From contig LZME01000011.1 in NCBI GenBank assembly GCA_001673575.1, positions 62,001 through 126,000 on the forward strand: DNA of 64,000 nt, read 5' to 3'. The position numbers were made by a program, and so were the translations under genes. Positions 1-9,194 of this stretch are shown in pieces. The notes below the pieces were generated by a model. It did no database searches. It was not told where the DNA came from and worked only from the letters and a program-made list of their open reading frames with translations. Source of the stretch: Mycolicibacter heraklionensis. GTDB lineage: Bacteria > Actinomycetota > Actinomycetes > Mycobacteriales > Mycobacteriaceae. Position 1 is the first letter of the stretch; every line of letters begins with the position of its first letter.

Positions 1-1
1 C

Positions 2-349
2 AACGCCGCCTCGGGCGCCGCCAGCGCCGCCTCGGGCGCCGCCTCCGGTGCCGCCAGCGCCGCCTCGGGTGTCGCGGGCTCACTCGGTGGCCTCTCGGTG
101 CCGCCAAGCTGGACTGTTCCATCGGCGCCATTGACCGCCCTGGGCCCGGTATCGGGAGGAACGTGGCAGCCGATCGGCGGCGCCGCCGCCGGCGGAATCC
201 TTGGCGGTGCCCCGATGGCTCCCCCGATGGGGATGGCGGGGATGCCGGCAGGAGCTGCGGGCGCCGCAGGCGCCGGCTTCAAGGGCTTCGGCGGGCCCCG
301 CTACGGGAGCCAGCTAACCGTCATGCCGCGCCGTCCGTTCGGCGGATAG
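2..349 (+). CDS. PPE family protein (SVP subgroup), C-terminal part, 5' end outside window
   Basis: The open frame runs in from the window edge and ends at a TAG at 347-349. The visible part starts with an Ala/Ser/Gly-rich stretch built from repeated AASGAAS-like units, followed by the GLSVPPSW signature of the PPE-SVP subgroup (G-x-x-S-V-P-x-x-W). The tail, ending PRYG...MPRRPFGG, resembles the tails of the other two PPE proteins in this window. PPE proteins are exported by type VII (ESX) systems, usually paired with PE proteins. The N-terminal PPE domain is not visible, so partner and exact family cannot be judged. The next PPE gene starts 15 bp downstream, so the two are probably co-transcribed. 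Confidence 0.85.
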   Translation, partial: NAASGAASAASGAASGAASAASGVAGSLGGLSVPPSWTVPSAPLTALGPVSGGTWQPIGGAAAGGILGGAPMAPPMGMAGMPAGAAGAAGAGFKGFGGPRYGSQLTVMPRRPFGG

Positions 350-364
350 CGCCCAGGAGACTTG

Positions 365-1567
365 ATGATCGACTACGGGGCGCTGCCACCGGAGGTCAAT
401 TCCGCACGGATGTACGCGGGAGCCGGCTCCGGTCCACTGTTGGCAGCCGCGGGGGCCTGGGATGTCCTGGCCCAAGAGGTGAGCGTTACCGCTGCCGCGG
501 TGGATATGACCATCGCAGATCTGACCAGTGGTCCGTGGCGTGGGCCGTCTGCAGCCGCCATGGCGGCTGCAGTGCTGCCCTTCACCACGTGGTTCAGGGC
601 CACCGCCGGGCAGGCCGAGCTCGCGGCCTCCCAAGCCAGGGCCGCCGCGGCCGCTTTCGAAGCAGCGTTCGCAATGACGGTTCCTCCTCCCGTCGTACTG
701 GCCAACCGAATCCAGCTGATGACGCTGGTTGCCACCAATTTCTTCGGTCAGAACACCCCGGCAATCGCAGTGACCGAAGCGCACTATGCGGAGATGTGGG
801 CTCAGGATGCCACCGCGATGTACACGTACGCGGCCGGCTCCGCAGCGGCAACCCAGCTGTCGGAATTCGCCTCGCCGCCGCAGACTACCAATCCGGCCGC
901 AACCGCCGAACAGGCCGCCGCCGTCACCAAGGCTGCCGGCAACTCGGCGGCATCGCAGGCGTTGACCACGGCTCAGTCGCTCGCCGAGGCGAGCCCGGGG
1001 GCGGGGACGCCAACCGTCCCGGGCGGCGGAACCGTGCCCTCCCTCACGGCCCTCGAGCCATGGATCCATCAGCTGACGTCCTACACCCGCCTCGCCAACT
1101 CGGCCCTGGGGCTGAACCGGATCGGGGTGTCCGGCAGCCAGGGAGCGCTCTACGGATGGAGCGAATCCGGGTCGTCCTTCGCGGCCGTCAGGGAATTCCT
1201 GGGCGGGCTACCGAAAGCAGCCGAGGCTGCGACCAAGGGCGTGGGGACCGCCGCTGCCCACACCCCGGGTTTCGGCGCTGCGACGCCGTCGGCCTCCATC
1301 GGCCGCGGCATGCAGATCGGCGGATTGTCGGTGCCGCGGAGTTGGCCGGTCATTCCCCCTTCGGCCAATCAGGTCGCGGCGACGCTGATCTCCAGCCGGG
1401 TGGCCGCCGAGTCCGTTGAGATGCCCCGCGCTGCGATGGCAGGTATGGGCGGTCTTGCAGCGTTGCCGGCGGCCGCCGGCGGCGGCGGTGGGCCCACCGG
1501 CTTCCGATTCGTTCCCCGATACGGCTACCGCCACCGGGTGATGAACCGGCCGCCCAGCGCCGGATAG
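365..1567 (+). CDS. PPE family protein (SVP subgroup)
   Basis: A 400-residue protein starting MIDYGALPPEVNS, with the Pro-Pro-Glu motif at residues 8-10. The ATG at 365 is preferred over the TTG three bases upstream because PPE proteins begin M-x-[DF]-[YF]-x-x-[LP]-PPE. The N-terminal ~180 residues form the helical PPE domain, including a WRGPSA WxG-type turn and the conserved block around NFFGQNTPAIA. GLSVPRSW near residue 320 places it in the SVP subgroup. It follows another PPE gene by 15 bp without a PE partner in view. It ends in a strong hairpin shared with the convergent PE-PPE hydrolase. It is likely an ESX-exported surface or secreted protein; its specific function is unknown. Confidence 0.92.
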   Translation: MIDYGALPPEVNSARMYAGAGSGPLLAAAGAWDVLAQEVSVTAAAVDMTIADLTSGPWRGPSAAAMAAAVLPFTTWFRATAGQAELAASQARAAAAAFEAAFAMTVPPPVVLANRIQLMTLVATNFFGQNTPAIAVTEAHYAEMWAQDATAMYTYAAGSAAATQLSEFASPPQTTNPAATAEQAAAVTKAAGNSAASQALTTAQSLAEASPGAGTPTVPGGGTVPSLTALEPWIHQLTSYTRLANSALGLNRIGVSGSQGALYGWSESGSSFAAVREFLGGLPKAAEAATKGVGTAAAHTPGFGAATPSASIGRGMQIGGLSVPRSWPVIPPSANQVAATLISSRVAAESVEMPRAAMAGMGGLAALPAAAGGGGGPTGFRFVPRYGYRHRVMNRPPSAG

Positions 1568-1569
1568 GC

Positions 1570-1599
1570 GCTGGGCGCGTTCAGATCAACGCGCCCAGC
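1570..1599. terminator. Bidirectional hairpin terminator between convergent genes
   Basis: Perfect 12-bp inverted repeat (arms 1570-1581 and 1588-1599, 6-nt loop) lying just after the PPE stop codon and overlapping the 3' end of the convergent hydrolase gene. There is no T-tract, which is common for mycobacterial intrinsic terminators. It could end transcription from both sides. Confidence 0.7.
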
Positions 1600-2999
1600 A
1601 ACGCGAGAGGCAGGATTCCCATGCCGACGGCCAGCGGGAGGCCGATGGCGTCGAGGAGATCACCGTCGGCCAACTCCGTGGCGAAGATGTCGAAGCTGAC
1701 CTGGGGCAGGTTGAACAACAGCGCGGTGCCCACATCCAGCAGCGGAATGCCGGTATGGGGTGGGAAGGTGCCGAAAATGTCGTCCAGCGTGGGGAAGTAC
1801 GAGAAGAAGTCCGCCGTCTGGGTGTCCGAGATCGCGTTGATGAAGCCCTCCATCTCCGCCATGAAGGCTGGCGGCGCGGTGGTCGGGTTCACGATCTCGT
1901 CGAAGAAGTCGGAGACGCCCTGCTGCCAGGCATTGCTCAGGGCCTGCGGCAGGTCCTGCATGAGGGCCGACAGCGTGGCCGGATCCGGCAGGAATCCCAA
2001 TGGCGTCGCCACATCGGCGGGTCCTTGACTCCAGCCGTGGTCGATGTTGCCGTAGCCGAGGTTCACCAGGATGCGCATGACCGGTTCAATCAAGTCGTAG
2101 ACCGCCTGCCCTCCACTCCCGAAGAACAACAGCGGGTACAGCAGCGGCAACCCTTCGGTCGGAATCATGTAGTAGTTGGTCAGCGAATCCGCCGAGGCAT
2201 TGGGCAGCAAGATCGCATTGGCGATCTGGTCCTCCGTGAGCCCCAGATAAGTGGTGTGCTGGAAGGCAATACCGAAGATCGCGTTGAGAACCGACAAGAA
2301 GTTGAGCGGGTATTGCGGGAAGTCGGCAAAGCCGTCGTATTCCCGGTTGTAGACCTCGGTGGGGTACAGGTCGGACGGTCCCGCTCCACTGAACGTCAGC
2401 CCCAGACTCGGCAGAGTCACCGGCCCGAGTTCGGGCAGATTGAAGCGGGAGAGCATGCCACCGTTCGGCGCACTGACGTCGCCGATCATCACGAAACGCA
2501 CGTAGTCACTGGGCACACCTGCGTCCGCGAGCTGGTACTGCGCCATCGACTCGATGATGGCGCCCTGCGACCAGCCGAAGACCACGGCGGGGTTTTCCGC
2601 GCTGAGGTCTCCGTTCTGGTACTGAGCCATGATTGCCTCGAAGAGGATCTGCTGGCCCTGCGCTACCGATTCATCCAGCGTTCCGCCGAACGGGCCCAAG
2701 AACGGGTAGAGCTGTTGGGGCATGGTGAGCACCTGCGTGGTGCCGGTGAAGCCGAGCGGCTCCAGATACATCGACGTAGCGGCGGCCACGTACGACGGCC
2801 CGGGCGTGGCCAACCCACTGCCGCCGATGATGAACGCCGTGCCGCCGCCCAGTGGCTGAGTCGCGATTTCATTGGCGGACAGGCGCAATCCCGGAATCTG
2901 CAGGGCGGCTGACGGCGCGGCCGCCGCCGTGGGTGCGATCAAACCCGCACCCACCACGGCGGTGGCAACAGCGCACAAGGGACCGCGTACGTGACTCAC
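1581..2999 (-). CDS. Secreted PE-PPE domain alpha/beta hydrolase
   Basis: A 472-residue protein with an N-terminal signal peptide (hydrophobic stretch at residues 8-28, Ala-rich cleavage region APTAAAAPS). The rest matches the PE-PPE domain, a serine-hydrolase fold found at the C-terminus of some PE/PPE proteins and in stand-alone secreted forms. The nucleophile elbow is G142-W-S144-Q-G146. The C-terminus is hydrophobic (about the last 25 residues), so membrane attachment is possible. The GTG start at 2999 is preceded by AAGGAGAA at good spacing. Family members act on short-chain esters or lipids of the envelope; the substrate here is unknown. It stands alone, convergent with the PPE gene. 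Confidence 0.85.
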   Translation of the reverse strand: MSHVRGPLCAVATAVVGAGLIAPTAAAAPSAALQIPGLRLSANEIATQPLGGGTAFIIGGSGLATPGPSYVAAATSMYLEPLGFTGTTQVLTMPQQLYPFLGPFGGTLDESVAQGQQILFEAIMAQYQNGDLSAENPAVVFGWSQGAIIESMAQYQLADAGVPSDYVRFVMIGDVSAPNGGMLSRFNLPELGPVTLPSLGLTFSGAGPSDLYPTEVYNREYDGFADFPQYPLNFLSVLNAIFGIAFQHTTYLGLTEDQIANAILLPNASADSLTNYYMIPTEGLPLLYPLLFFGSGGQAVYDLIEPVMRILVNLGYGNIDHGWSQGPADVATPLGFLPDPATLSALMQDLPQALSNAWQQGVSDFFDEIVNPTTAPPAFMAEMEGFINAISDTQTADFFSYFPTLDDIFGTFPPHTGIPLLDVGTALLFNLPQVSFDIFATELADGDLLDAIGLPLAVGMGILPLALLGALI

Positions 3000-3237
3000 T
3001 GGGTTCTCCTTCGGGCAGCCCGACCAGGCGTGCGCAGTGGTAGACGATAAACCGGCGCGGGAAGGGTCCGCTGCATGGCCTGCGCTCCTTTGCCGTGCGA
3101 CGAGGCGGACTCTGCGCCCATGCGAAAGCTGTCGAGCAGCCTTGAATTACTCGAAAAGTAACATAGATAGCAAACGCACAATAGTGCGCTCTAAATTTTC
3201 CAGTGATGCAAAGTCGAGCAGGGCGGTCCCGAGATGA
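3000..3237. other. Intergenic region upstream of the PE-PPE hydrolase
   Basis: 238 bp between the kinase stop and the hydrolase start, both on the minus strand. It is noticeably more AT-rich at 3140-3215 than its surroundings, as expected for a promoter of the hydrolase gene, and contains a small inverted repeat (TTACT-cgaaa-AGTAA). No convincing gene is present. Confidence 0.4.
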
Positions 3238-4821
3238 TCAGGCCGGCTTGGCCGGTTTGACCATTTCGACCGACGGGTTGATGCCCGCCGGAAGATCACC
3301 GAATCGGCTGGCTACCACCGGAACCCAGATCTGGGCTCCGCGCTGGCCGCACTCGTTGCTTTCCACGGTGGCGACCATCGCGCCGTGCAGGACACCCGGA
3401 ATGGTCGGCTCCAGGGTGAGCACCTGGGTGGTGATCTGACTGCCTTGGCGGCCGTCTACAGCTATACACGGCGCCTGCAATGTCTGTGGCTGCGACCGCC
3501 AGGAGTCACCGGTGTATTCCAGGGCCAATTCGTTGCCACCCGACGGCGTCGTCGCCGCTTTCCGGTGATCTTTCGAGTCCAGCATGATCGCCGATGCCGT
3601 GCACTCGGAGGTGTCACAGGACGACTTGACGGCCCACCAGGTGCTGACGTTGGGCGGCTGGGGGTTCGGGACGCCGTTGTACTTCTCGCCAGCCCGGTTG
3701 GCGTCGACGCGGTAAGTCCCCTCGAAAGCGGGCGCCTTGGGCGGTGGCGCCACGACCTCCGCGGGTGCTGTGCTGGCGGTGACCGACGCCGTGTCGGTCG
3801 GCTCCTCAGCCAGCAGGCGCGGGACGATCGCCGCAACCGATCCCACTACTGCCAGACCCAAGGGCACCAGGATAGCGGGTCGGGCCAGTTTCGACAGCCG
3901 GCTCGGCGGCGGTGCCGGCAGGGCGCGCGGAACGCCCCGCACGACGGTACTGGCGGAGTCGGACTTGTCATCGGAGTCCGGGTCGGCGAGCTGTTCGGCC
4001 AGGGCTGCGACGAAGTCCGAGCAGTCCCGGAATCGCTCGGCGGGGTCTTTGGCCAGCGCAGCGGCCAGCACATCGTCGAACTGTTGCAGCTCGGGACGCC
4101 GGTCGCTGAGCAGCGGCGGCGGGGTGTTCAGGTGATGACTGATCACCGTCACCGGGTTCTCGTGCTGATACGGCGGCATCCCGGTCAGCATCTGAAAGGT
4201 GGTAGCAGCCAACGCGTACTGGTCGGCACATTCCAGACCTTCGGCACCCATCAGTTGTTCGGGTGCGGCGTAGGCGACGGTGCCGATGGCAAGATTGCTG
4301 GCGGTCAGTCCGGTGGGTCCGCTCAGTTGCCGAGCGACGCCGAAGTCGGCCAGAACGGCGGTCAGAACTTCGTCGCCGTCCTCGGTCACCAAGATGTTGC
4401 TGGGTTTGACGTCGCGGTGCACCACACCCTGTCCGTGGGCGTAGTCCAGGGCATCGGCGATGCTCGCGACGATCGGGATGACGATCTGGGCAGGCATCCC
4501 GGCCGGGAACTTGCGGGTGATGAGCTCGCCGAGCGTCTCGCCCTCGATGTATTCCATCGACAGCCACAGGCGGCCGCGGTACTCGCCGCGGTCATGGACC
4601 CGCACGATGTTGGGGTGCACCAGCACTGCGGCGGCCTCGGCCTCCCGCCGAAACCGCTCCTCGTACTCGTCGTCGGCGCTCAACGAACGACGCAGAATCT
4701 TCAGCGCTTCGCGTCGGGGCAGCCGGGGGTGCTGCGCAAGGTAAACCTTGCCCATCCCGCCAGCACCCACCAGTTTCAAGATGGTGTACTCAGCAAAAAT
4801 CGAGCCCGACGCCAGAGCCAT
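3238..4821 (-). CDS. Receptor-type serine/threonine protein kinase (PknF/PknJ-like)
   Basis: A 527-residue transmembrane Hanks-type kinase. The kinase domain covers about residues 10-275, with glycine loop VGAGGMGKVY, catalytic loop H135-R-D137 (HRDVKPSN), D159-F-G161 and APEQ in the activation segment. A Pro-rich juxtamembrane linker leads to one transmembrane helix at about 314-337, then an extracytoplasmic domain of roughly 190 residues with paired cysteines, as in PknF-like sensors. The ATG at 4821 gives the standard kinase N-terminus; a GTG three codons upstream is possible. The gene is divergent from aroA and has no partner in an operon. The ligand of the outer domain and its substrates are unknown. 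Confidence 0.9.
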   Translation of the reverse strand: MALASGSIFAEYTILKLVGAGGMGKVYLAQHPRLPRREALKILRRSLSADDEYEERFRREAEAAAVLVHPNIVRVHDRGEYRGRLWLSMEYIEGETLGELITRKFPAGMPAQIVIPIVASIADALDYAHGQGVVHRDVKPSNILVTEDGDEVLTAVLADFGVARQLSGPTGLTASNLAIGTVAYAAPEQLMGAEGLECADQYALAATTFQMLTGMPPYQHENPVTVISHHLNTPPPLLSDRRPELQQFDDVLAAALAKDPAERFRDCSDFVAALAEQLADPDSDDKSDSASTVVRGVPRALPAPPPSRLSKLARPAILVPLGLAVVGSVAAIVPRLLAEEPTDTASVTASTAPAEVVAPPPKAPAFEGTYRVDANRAGEKYNGVPNPQPPNVSTWWAVKSSCDTSECTASAIMLDSKDHRKAATTPSGGNELALEYTGDSWRSQPQTLQAPCIAVDGRQGSQITTQVLTLEPTIPGVLHGAMVATVESNECGQRGAQIWVPVVASRFGDLPAGINPSVEMVKPAKPA

Positions 4822-4891
4822 GCCGCAGACACTAATGATGCTGGGTAAACAGTTGGGTGATACCAGGCAGCGAGCCGGCAAAGAACCCGAT

Positions 4892-4912
4892 CGAGGCTCG
4901 CTGAACCGCCGG
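4892..4912 (+). repeat. Short dispersed repeat copy shared with 57.3 kb
   Basis: A 21-bp segment ending CTCGCTGAACCGCCGG matches, with one mismatch, the 3' part of the 52-bp tandem repeat at 57244-57352. It lies in the divergent kinase-aroA promoter region. It looks like a fragment of a small non-coding repeat family. Confidence 0.5.
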
Positions 4913-4949
4913 TACCAGCTGTGGAGGCGGACGCTGGCAGGATGAAACC

Positions 4950-6242
4950 GTGACGACTTGGCCGGCACCGACGCCCACCGCCCCTATCGACGCGACGGTG
5001 ACCGTGCCCGGCTCGAAGTCGCAGACCAATCGTGCGCTGGTACTGGCCGCCCTGGCCGCAGCAAGCGGTGGCGGTGTCTCCACCCTCTCCGGCGCCCTGC
5101 GCAGCCGCGACACCGACCTGATGCTCGATGCTCTGCGCGGCCTGGGCCTGCGGGTTGAGGCAGTAGCTCACCATGTGACAGTCAGCGGCAAGATCGACCC
5201 TGAACCGAATATCCGACTGAACTGTGGCCTCGCCGGCACCGTGCTGCGGTTCGTGCCGCCGCTGGCCGCGCTGGGCACCGTCACCGTCACGTTCGACGGG
5301 GACGAACAGGCCCGGGCCCGGCCGATCGCGCCGCTGCTGGATGCGATGCGCAGCCTGGGTATCGCGGTCGAGGGCAACGGCCTGCCGTTCGGGATCCACG
5401 GCACCGGCTCCGTCGCGGGCGGCACCGTGGGGATCGATGCCTCCGCGTCATCGCAGTTCGTCTCCGGCCTGCTGCTGGCGTCCGCCGCGTTCGACGACGG
5501 GCTGACCGTGGTGCACACCGGGGCCACCCTGCCGTCCGCCCCGCATATCGCGATGACGGTCGCGATGCTGCGCCAGGCAGGTATCGACGTTGACGACGCC
5601 GTCCCGAACCGCTGGCGGGTCACCCCGGCGACGGCGACGCCCCGCAACTGGGAGATCGAACCCGACCTGTCCAACGCCACCCCGTTTCTGGCGGCCGCGG
5701 TGGTCACCGGTGGCCGCGTCCGTATCGCCGACTGGCCGGCCGTCGGCGTGCAGCCCAGCGGCGCCATCATCGAGATCTTCGGTGCGACCGGAGCCCGGGT
5801 GAGCCACGCCGATGCGCACCTGCAGGTGGAGGGCCCGAGCAGCTACGGCGGCTTCGACGTGGATCTGCGCGCCGTCGGCGAGCTCACCCCGACGGTGGCG
5901 GCACTGGCCGCCCTGGCCGCCCCGGGCTCGGTGTCACGACTGAGCGGCATCGCGCACCTGCGCGGGCACGAGACCGACCGGCTGGCCGCGCTGACGACCG
6001 AAATCAACCGGCTGGGCGGCGACAGTGTCGAGACGCCCGACGGCCTGCTGATCACCGCGACCCCGTTACACGGCGGAATCTGGCATTCCTACGCCGACCA
6101 TCGGATGGCCACCGCCGGTGCGATCATCGGGCTTCGGGTCCCCGGTGTCGAGGTCGAGGACATCGAGACCACCGCCAAAACCCTGCCCGCATTCCCCCGG
6201 ATGTGGGCGGACATGCTCGCCGACGCGGGGGCCGGCGCTTGA
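4950..6242 (+). CDS. aroA: 3-phosphoshikimate 1-carboxyvinyltransferase (EPSP synthase)
   Basis: A 430-residue enzyme of the shikimate pathway that condenses shikimate-3-phosphate with phosphoenolpyruvate to give EPSP, feeding chorismate and aromatic amino acids. The N-terminal signature [11 protein letters not shown] (about residues 20-30) and the C-terminal DHRMA motif are present, as is the [10 protein letters not shown] segment. The GTG start gives [10 protein letters not shown], close to the M. tuberculosis AroA N-terminus as I recall it. Its TGA stop overlaps the TTG start of rsgA (TTGA), so the two are translationally coupled, matching the Rv3227-Rv3228 order. Confidence 0.97.
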   Translation: MTTWPAPTPTAPIDATVTVPGSKSQTNRALVLAALAAASGGGVSTLSGALRSRDTDLMLDALRGLGLRVEAVAHHVTVSGKIDPEPNIRLNCGLAGTVLRFVPPLAALGTVTVTFDGDEQARARPIAPLLDAMRSLGIAVEGNGLPFGIHGTGSVAGGTVGIDASASSQFVSGLLLASAAFDDGLTVVHTGATLPSAPHIAMTVAMLRQAGIDVDDAVPNRWRVTPATATPRNWEIEPDLSNATPFLAAAVVTGGRVRIADWPAVGVQPSGAIIEIFGATGARVSHADAHLQVEGPSSYGGFDVDLRAVGELTPTVAALAALAAPGSVSRLSGIAHLRGHETDRLAALTTEINRLGGDSVETPDGLLITATPLHGGIWHSYADHRMATAGAIIGLRVPGVEVEDIETTAKTLPAFPRMWADMLADAGAGA

Positions 6243-7228
6243 AACCGGAGGACTACGACGAATCCGACGTCAAAGTCCGCTCCGGCCGCGGCTCGCGGCC
6301 TCGCACCAAAATCCGTCCCGGGCACGCCGACGCCCAGTCGGCCATGGTGGTCAGCGTCGATCGCGGACGCTGGGGTTGTGTCCTAGACGGCCCCGACGGC
6401 CCGGCCGATCTTCAGGTCACCGCGATGCGCGCCCGCGAATTGGGTCGCACCCCGATCGTGGTCGGCGACCGCGTCGACGTGGTCGGCGACCTGTCGGGCC
6501 GGCCCGACACCTTGGCCCGCATCGTGCGGCGCAGACCACGACGAACCGTGTTGCGGCGCACCGCCGATGACACCGACCCCACCGAGCGGGTGGTGGTCGC
6601 CAACGCCGACCAGCTGCTGATCGTGGTCGCGCTGGCCGATCCCCCGCCACGGACGGGACTGGTCGATCGGGCGCTGATCGCCGCCTATGCCGGAGGACTG
6701 ACGCCGATTCTGTGCCTGACCAAAACTGACCTGGCGGATCCGGCGCCCTTCGCCGGCCAGTTCGCCGACCTGGACCTCACGGTGGTCACCGCGGGCCGCG
6801 ACGACCCGCTCGACGCGGTCGCCCCCCTGCTGCAATCCCAGGTGACGGTGCTCTTGGGACACTCCGGCGTCGGCAAATCAACCTTGGTGAATCGCCTTGT
6901 CCCCGAAGCTGATCGGGCTGTCGGACGGGTCACTGACATCGGCCGGGGGCGGCACACCTCCACCCAATCGGTGGCGCTGCGGCTGTCCGGCTCGGGTTGG
7001 GTGATCGATACCCCGGGGATCCGCTCGTTCGGCCTGGCCCACATCGCATCCGACGACGTGCTGCTGGCATTCTCCGACCTCGCTGAGACCATCGACGACT
7101 GTCCTCGCGGCTGTGGCCACCTGGGACCACCGGCCGATCCCGAATGCGCGCTGGACGATCTGACCGGCGTAGCGCAGCGCCGTGTCGACGCGGCGCGCCG
7201 ACTGCTGACGGTGCTGCGCGAGGGCTGA
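6239..7228 (+). CDS. rsgA: Ribosome small subunit-dependent GTPase A
   Basis: A 329-residue circularly permuted GTPase that acts late in 30S subunit maturation. Motif order is permuted as expected: TKTD (G4) precedes the P-loop GHSGVGKST (G1), followed by DTPGIRSF (G3). A C-terminal zinc knuckle is visible with C, C, H, C ligands in [17 protein letters not shown]. An OB-fold segment covers about residues 35-90. The TTG start at 6239, overlapping the aroA stop, gives [14 protein letters not shown], which fits known mycobacterial RsgA; a start at 6203 would extend into aroA without support. Confidence 0.94.
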   Translation: MKPEDYDESDVKVRSGRGSRPRTKIRPGHADAQSAMVVSVDRGRWGCVLDGPDGPADLQVTAMRARELGRTPIVVGDRVDVVGDLSGRPDTLARIVRRRPRRTVLRRTADDTDPTERVVVANADQLLIVVALADPPPRTGLVDRALIAAYAGGLTPILCLTKTDLADPAPFAGQFADLDLTVVTAGRDDPLDAVAPLLQSQVTVLLGHSGVGKSTLVNRLVPEADRAVGRVTDIGRGRHTSTQSVALRLSGSGWVIDTPGIRSFGLAHIASDDVLLAFSDLAETIDDCPRGCGHLGPPADPECALDDLTGVAQRRVDAARRLLTVLREG

Positions 7229-7245
7229 CCCGCGTTTCACAAGGC

Positions 7246-7296
7246 CGAGGGTGAACGACGCTCTCGCCGCGTGTCACGCCGTGAGGTTCACACTCG
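7246..7296 (+). terminator. Candidate hairpin downstream of rsgA
   Basis: Inverted repeat with 11-bp arms (7246-7256 and 7286-7296, one mismatch) enclosing about 29 nt, which start 17 bp after the rsgA stop. It probably ends the aroA-rsgA transcript. The rest of 7297-7523 is the leader of the PE-PPE operon; I see no gene in it. Confidence 0.5.
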
Positions 7297-7523
7297 CGAG
7301 CACCGCTCAGGACGCGGACCCAAAGTGAACGGCAGGCGTCAGGCAATTAACGCCTCCGGCTGCCCGATGAACACTGGCTCCACATGGGCGAAGACGAGCG
7401 TAAGCGTCGGTGAACAACAAGTGTCAGCGCTTCTCAGACCGTCAAGCCTCTCCCTATCCTGGCAATGTCCTGGAAGGTTCCTGCCAAGTTCCTGTACGTG
7501 ATGCAGGCGAAGAGGAGATAGAC

Positions 7524-7823
7524 ATGTCGACCGTTGTTACCCAGCCGGAGGTACTGGCCGCGAGCGCCCGAGAGCTGCAGGCCATCAGCTCGGACATGGA
7601 AGCCGGAAACGCAGCGGCAGCTGCCCCCACCACCCAGATCACCCCTGCGGGTGCCGACCCGGTGTCGCTTCTGACAGCCACCACTTTCGCCGCGCATGCC
7701 GAGCTCTACCAGCAGGTCAGCGCCCAAGCCGCGGCCATGCGGCAGATGCTGGAAATGGTGTTGAACATCAGCGCTCGTTCTTACGACGCCACCGAGGCCG
7801 CAAACGCGGCTGCGGTCTCCTAG
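7524..7823 (+). CDS. PE family protein
   Basis: A 99-residue protein starting MSTVVTQPEVLAASARELQ, the typical PE domain with Pro-Glu at residues 8-9 and a helical hairpin. The C-terminal YDATEAANA carries the YxxxE motif used as the ESX export signal. The ATG at 7524 sits behind a strong GAGGAGA ribosome site; the longer frame from 7410 adds a non-PE N-terminus and is rejected. The PPE gene follows after 15 bp, so PE and PPE should form a heterodimer that is co-secreted. Confidence 0.95.
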   Translation: MSTVVTQPEVLAASARELQAISSDMEAGNAAAAAPTTQITPAGADPVSLLTATTFAAHAELYQQVSAQAAAMRQMLEMVLNISARSYDATEAANAAAVS

Positions 7824-7838
7824 AGCTAGGTCGACGCA

Positions 7839-9086
7839 ATGGACTTCGGCACACTGCCGCCTGAGATCAACTCCGCCCTGATGTACTCCGGCGCCGGATC
7901 GGCGCCACTGTGGGCCGCTGCCCGCGCCTGGGAGACCCTTGGCGCCGAGATCTACACCACGGCTGCCAGTTACTCGACTGTGCTGGCCGACCTGAGCGCG
8001 GACTGGCACGGGCCGGCTGCGGCCGCGATGGCTAAGGCGTTCGAACCGCATCTGGAGTGGCTCAACCGGGCCGCCGCCCAGGCTGAGCAGGTGGCAGCCC
8101 AAGCGGGTGCTGCGGCCGCTGCTCACGATGCGGCTTTCGCCGCGACGGTTCCGCCGGCGGTGGTCGAGGCCAACCGCGCGACGTTGATGTCGTTGATGGC
8201 GACGAATGTCCTGGGACAGAACACGCCGGCGATCGCGGCTACCGAAGCCGCCTACGGCGAGATGTGGGTGCAGGACGCCACCACCATGTACGGCTATGCC
8301 GGACAATCGGCGGCCGCATCGCAGTTGACGCCGTTCACGGCGCCGGCCCCCACCGTCAACCCGGCTGGGGTGGCAGCCCAGGAGGCCGCCGTCGCCCTTG
8401 CCGCCGGGACTGCGACCGCGACCGACGCCGACACGCTGGCGTCCATGATCTCGACGTTGCCTGGTCAGCTCGGTAGCCTTGCCGGCCCAGCCGCATCCAA
8501 CTTGATCGAAGATCTGCTGAATCCGATCACTTGGGACGGATCGACCATCACGTTCAACGGCATGCTCGGCGATCTGATGCGGGGCCTGACCGGATCGCCC
8601 ACGCTGAGTGCGTCGAGCCCATTCGACATGTTCATCCGGATGGTGTCGCCCATGCGACTTTTCACCACCGCGTTCAAGGACATGGACGGCCTGTCGCATT
8701 CGCTGGTCCCGGCAACCAAAGCTGTCGAAAAGGTCGCCGAAGGTGCCGCCAAGGCAGCTGAAGGCGCGGCCAAGAGCGTCGGCGCCGGAGTCGCAGGAGC
8801 AGCCGCCGGAACCATCGGGCACGCCTCGCTGGTCGGCCCACTTTCGGTGCCGCCGACCTGGGCCGCCGCGCTCCCCGCGGCCGCCGTCCACTCTGCCCCG
8901 GTCCAGCTGGCCAGCTACGCCAGCTCCGCCGGGGTCGCGGCCGGCGAAGCCGGCCACAGTGCCCTAGGCGGGGTGCCGATGGCGGGTGCCGGTGGCGCCG
9001 GCGGCCGCGGCGGGTTCGGCGCCTTCGGCACCCCCCGCTACGGGTTCCGGCCGATGATGGTCGGCCGGCCACCGGCTGGCGGCTGA
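7839..9086 (+). CDS. PPE family protein (SVP subgroup), partner of upstream PE
   Basis: A 415-residue protein starting MDFGTLPPEINSALMYSG with the PPE motif at residues 7-9. The PPE domain spans about residues 1-180 and includes ADWHGPAAAAM (WxG turn) and VLGQNTPAIAATE. The SVP signature GPLSVPPTW lies near residue 330. The tail is Gly-rich and ends PRYGFRPMMVGRPPAGG. It is close in architecture to the two PPE proteins at 2-349 and 365-1567, suggesting local duplication. It is expected to be exported with the PE protein by an ESX system; its final role is unknown. Confidence 0.95.
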   Translation: MDFGTLPPEINSALMYSGAGSAPLWAAARAWETLGAEIYTTAASYSTVLADLSADWHGPAAAAMAKAFEPHLEWLNRAAAQAEQVAAQAGAAAAAHDAAFAATVPPAVVEANRATLMSLMATNVLGQNTPAIAATEAAYGEMWVQDATTMYGYAGQSAAASQLTPFTAPAPTVNPAGVAAQEAAVALAAGTATATDADTLASMISTLPGQLGSLAGPAASNLIEDLLNPITWDGSTITFNGMLGDLMRGLTGSPTLSASSPFDMFIRMVSPMRLFTTAFKDMDGLSHSLVPATKAVEKVAEGAAKAAEGAAKSVGAGVAGAAAGTIGHASLVGPLSVPPTWAAALPAAAVHSAPVQLASYASSAGVAAGEAGHSALGGVPMAGAGGAGGRGGFGAFGTPRYGFRPMMVGRPPAGG

Positions 9087-9128
9087 CCGGACAGGCCGTC
9101 GGGCCGATTGATCTTGTGACACTCGCCG

Positions 9129-9160
9129 ATGCCGCGCCACGATCCGTTGTGGCGCGGCAT
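9129..9160. terminator. Hairpin terminator between PPE and desA3
   Basis: Perfect 12-bp arms (9129-9140 and 9149-9160) with an 8-nt loop in the gap between the convergent PPE and desA3 genes. It is well placed to stop transcription from both sides. Confidence 0.75.
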
Positions 9161-9194
9161 TGGCGATGCGGGATCTGACCGAGCGCCAGTGGCC

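Noticed and set aside
7410..7823. PE protein with a 38-residue N-terminal extension
   Set aside because: PE domains start at MS(x)V...PE; GAGGAGA lies directly before the ATG at 7524.
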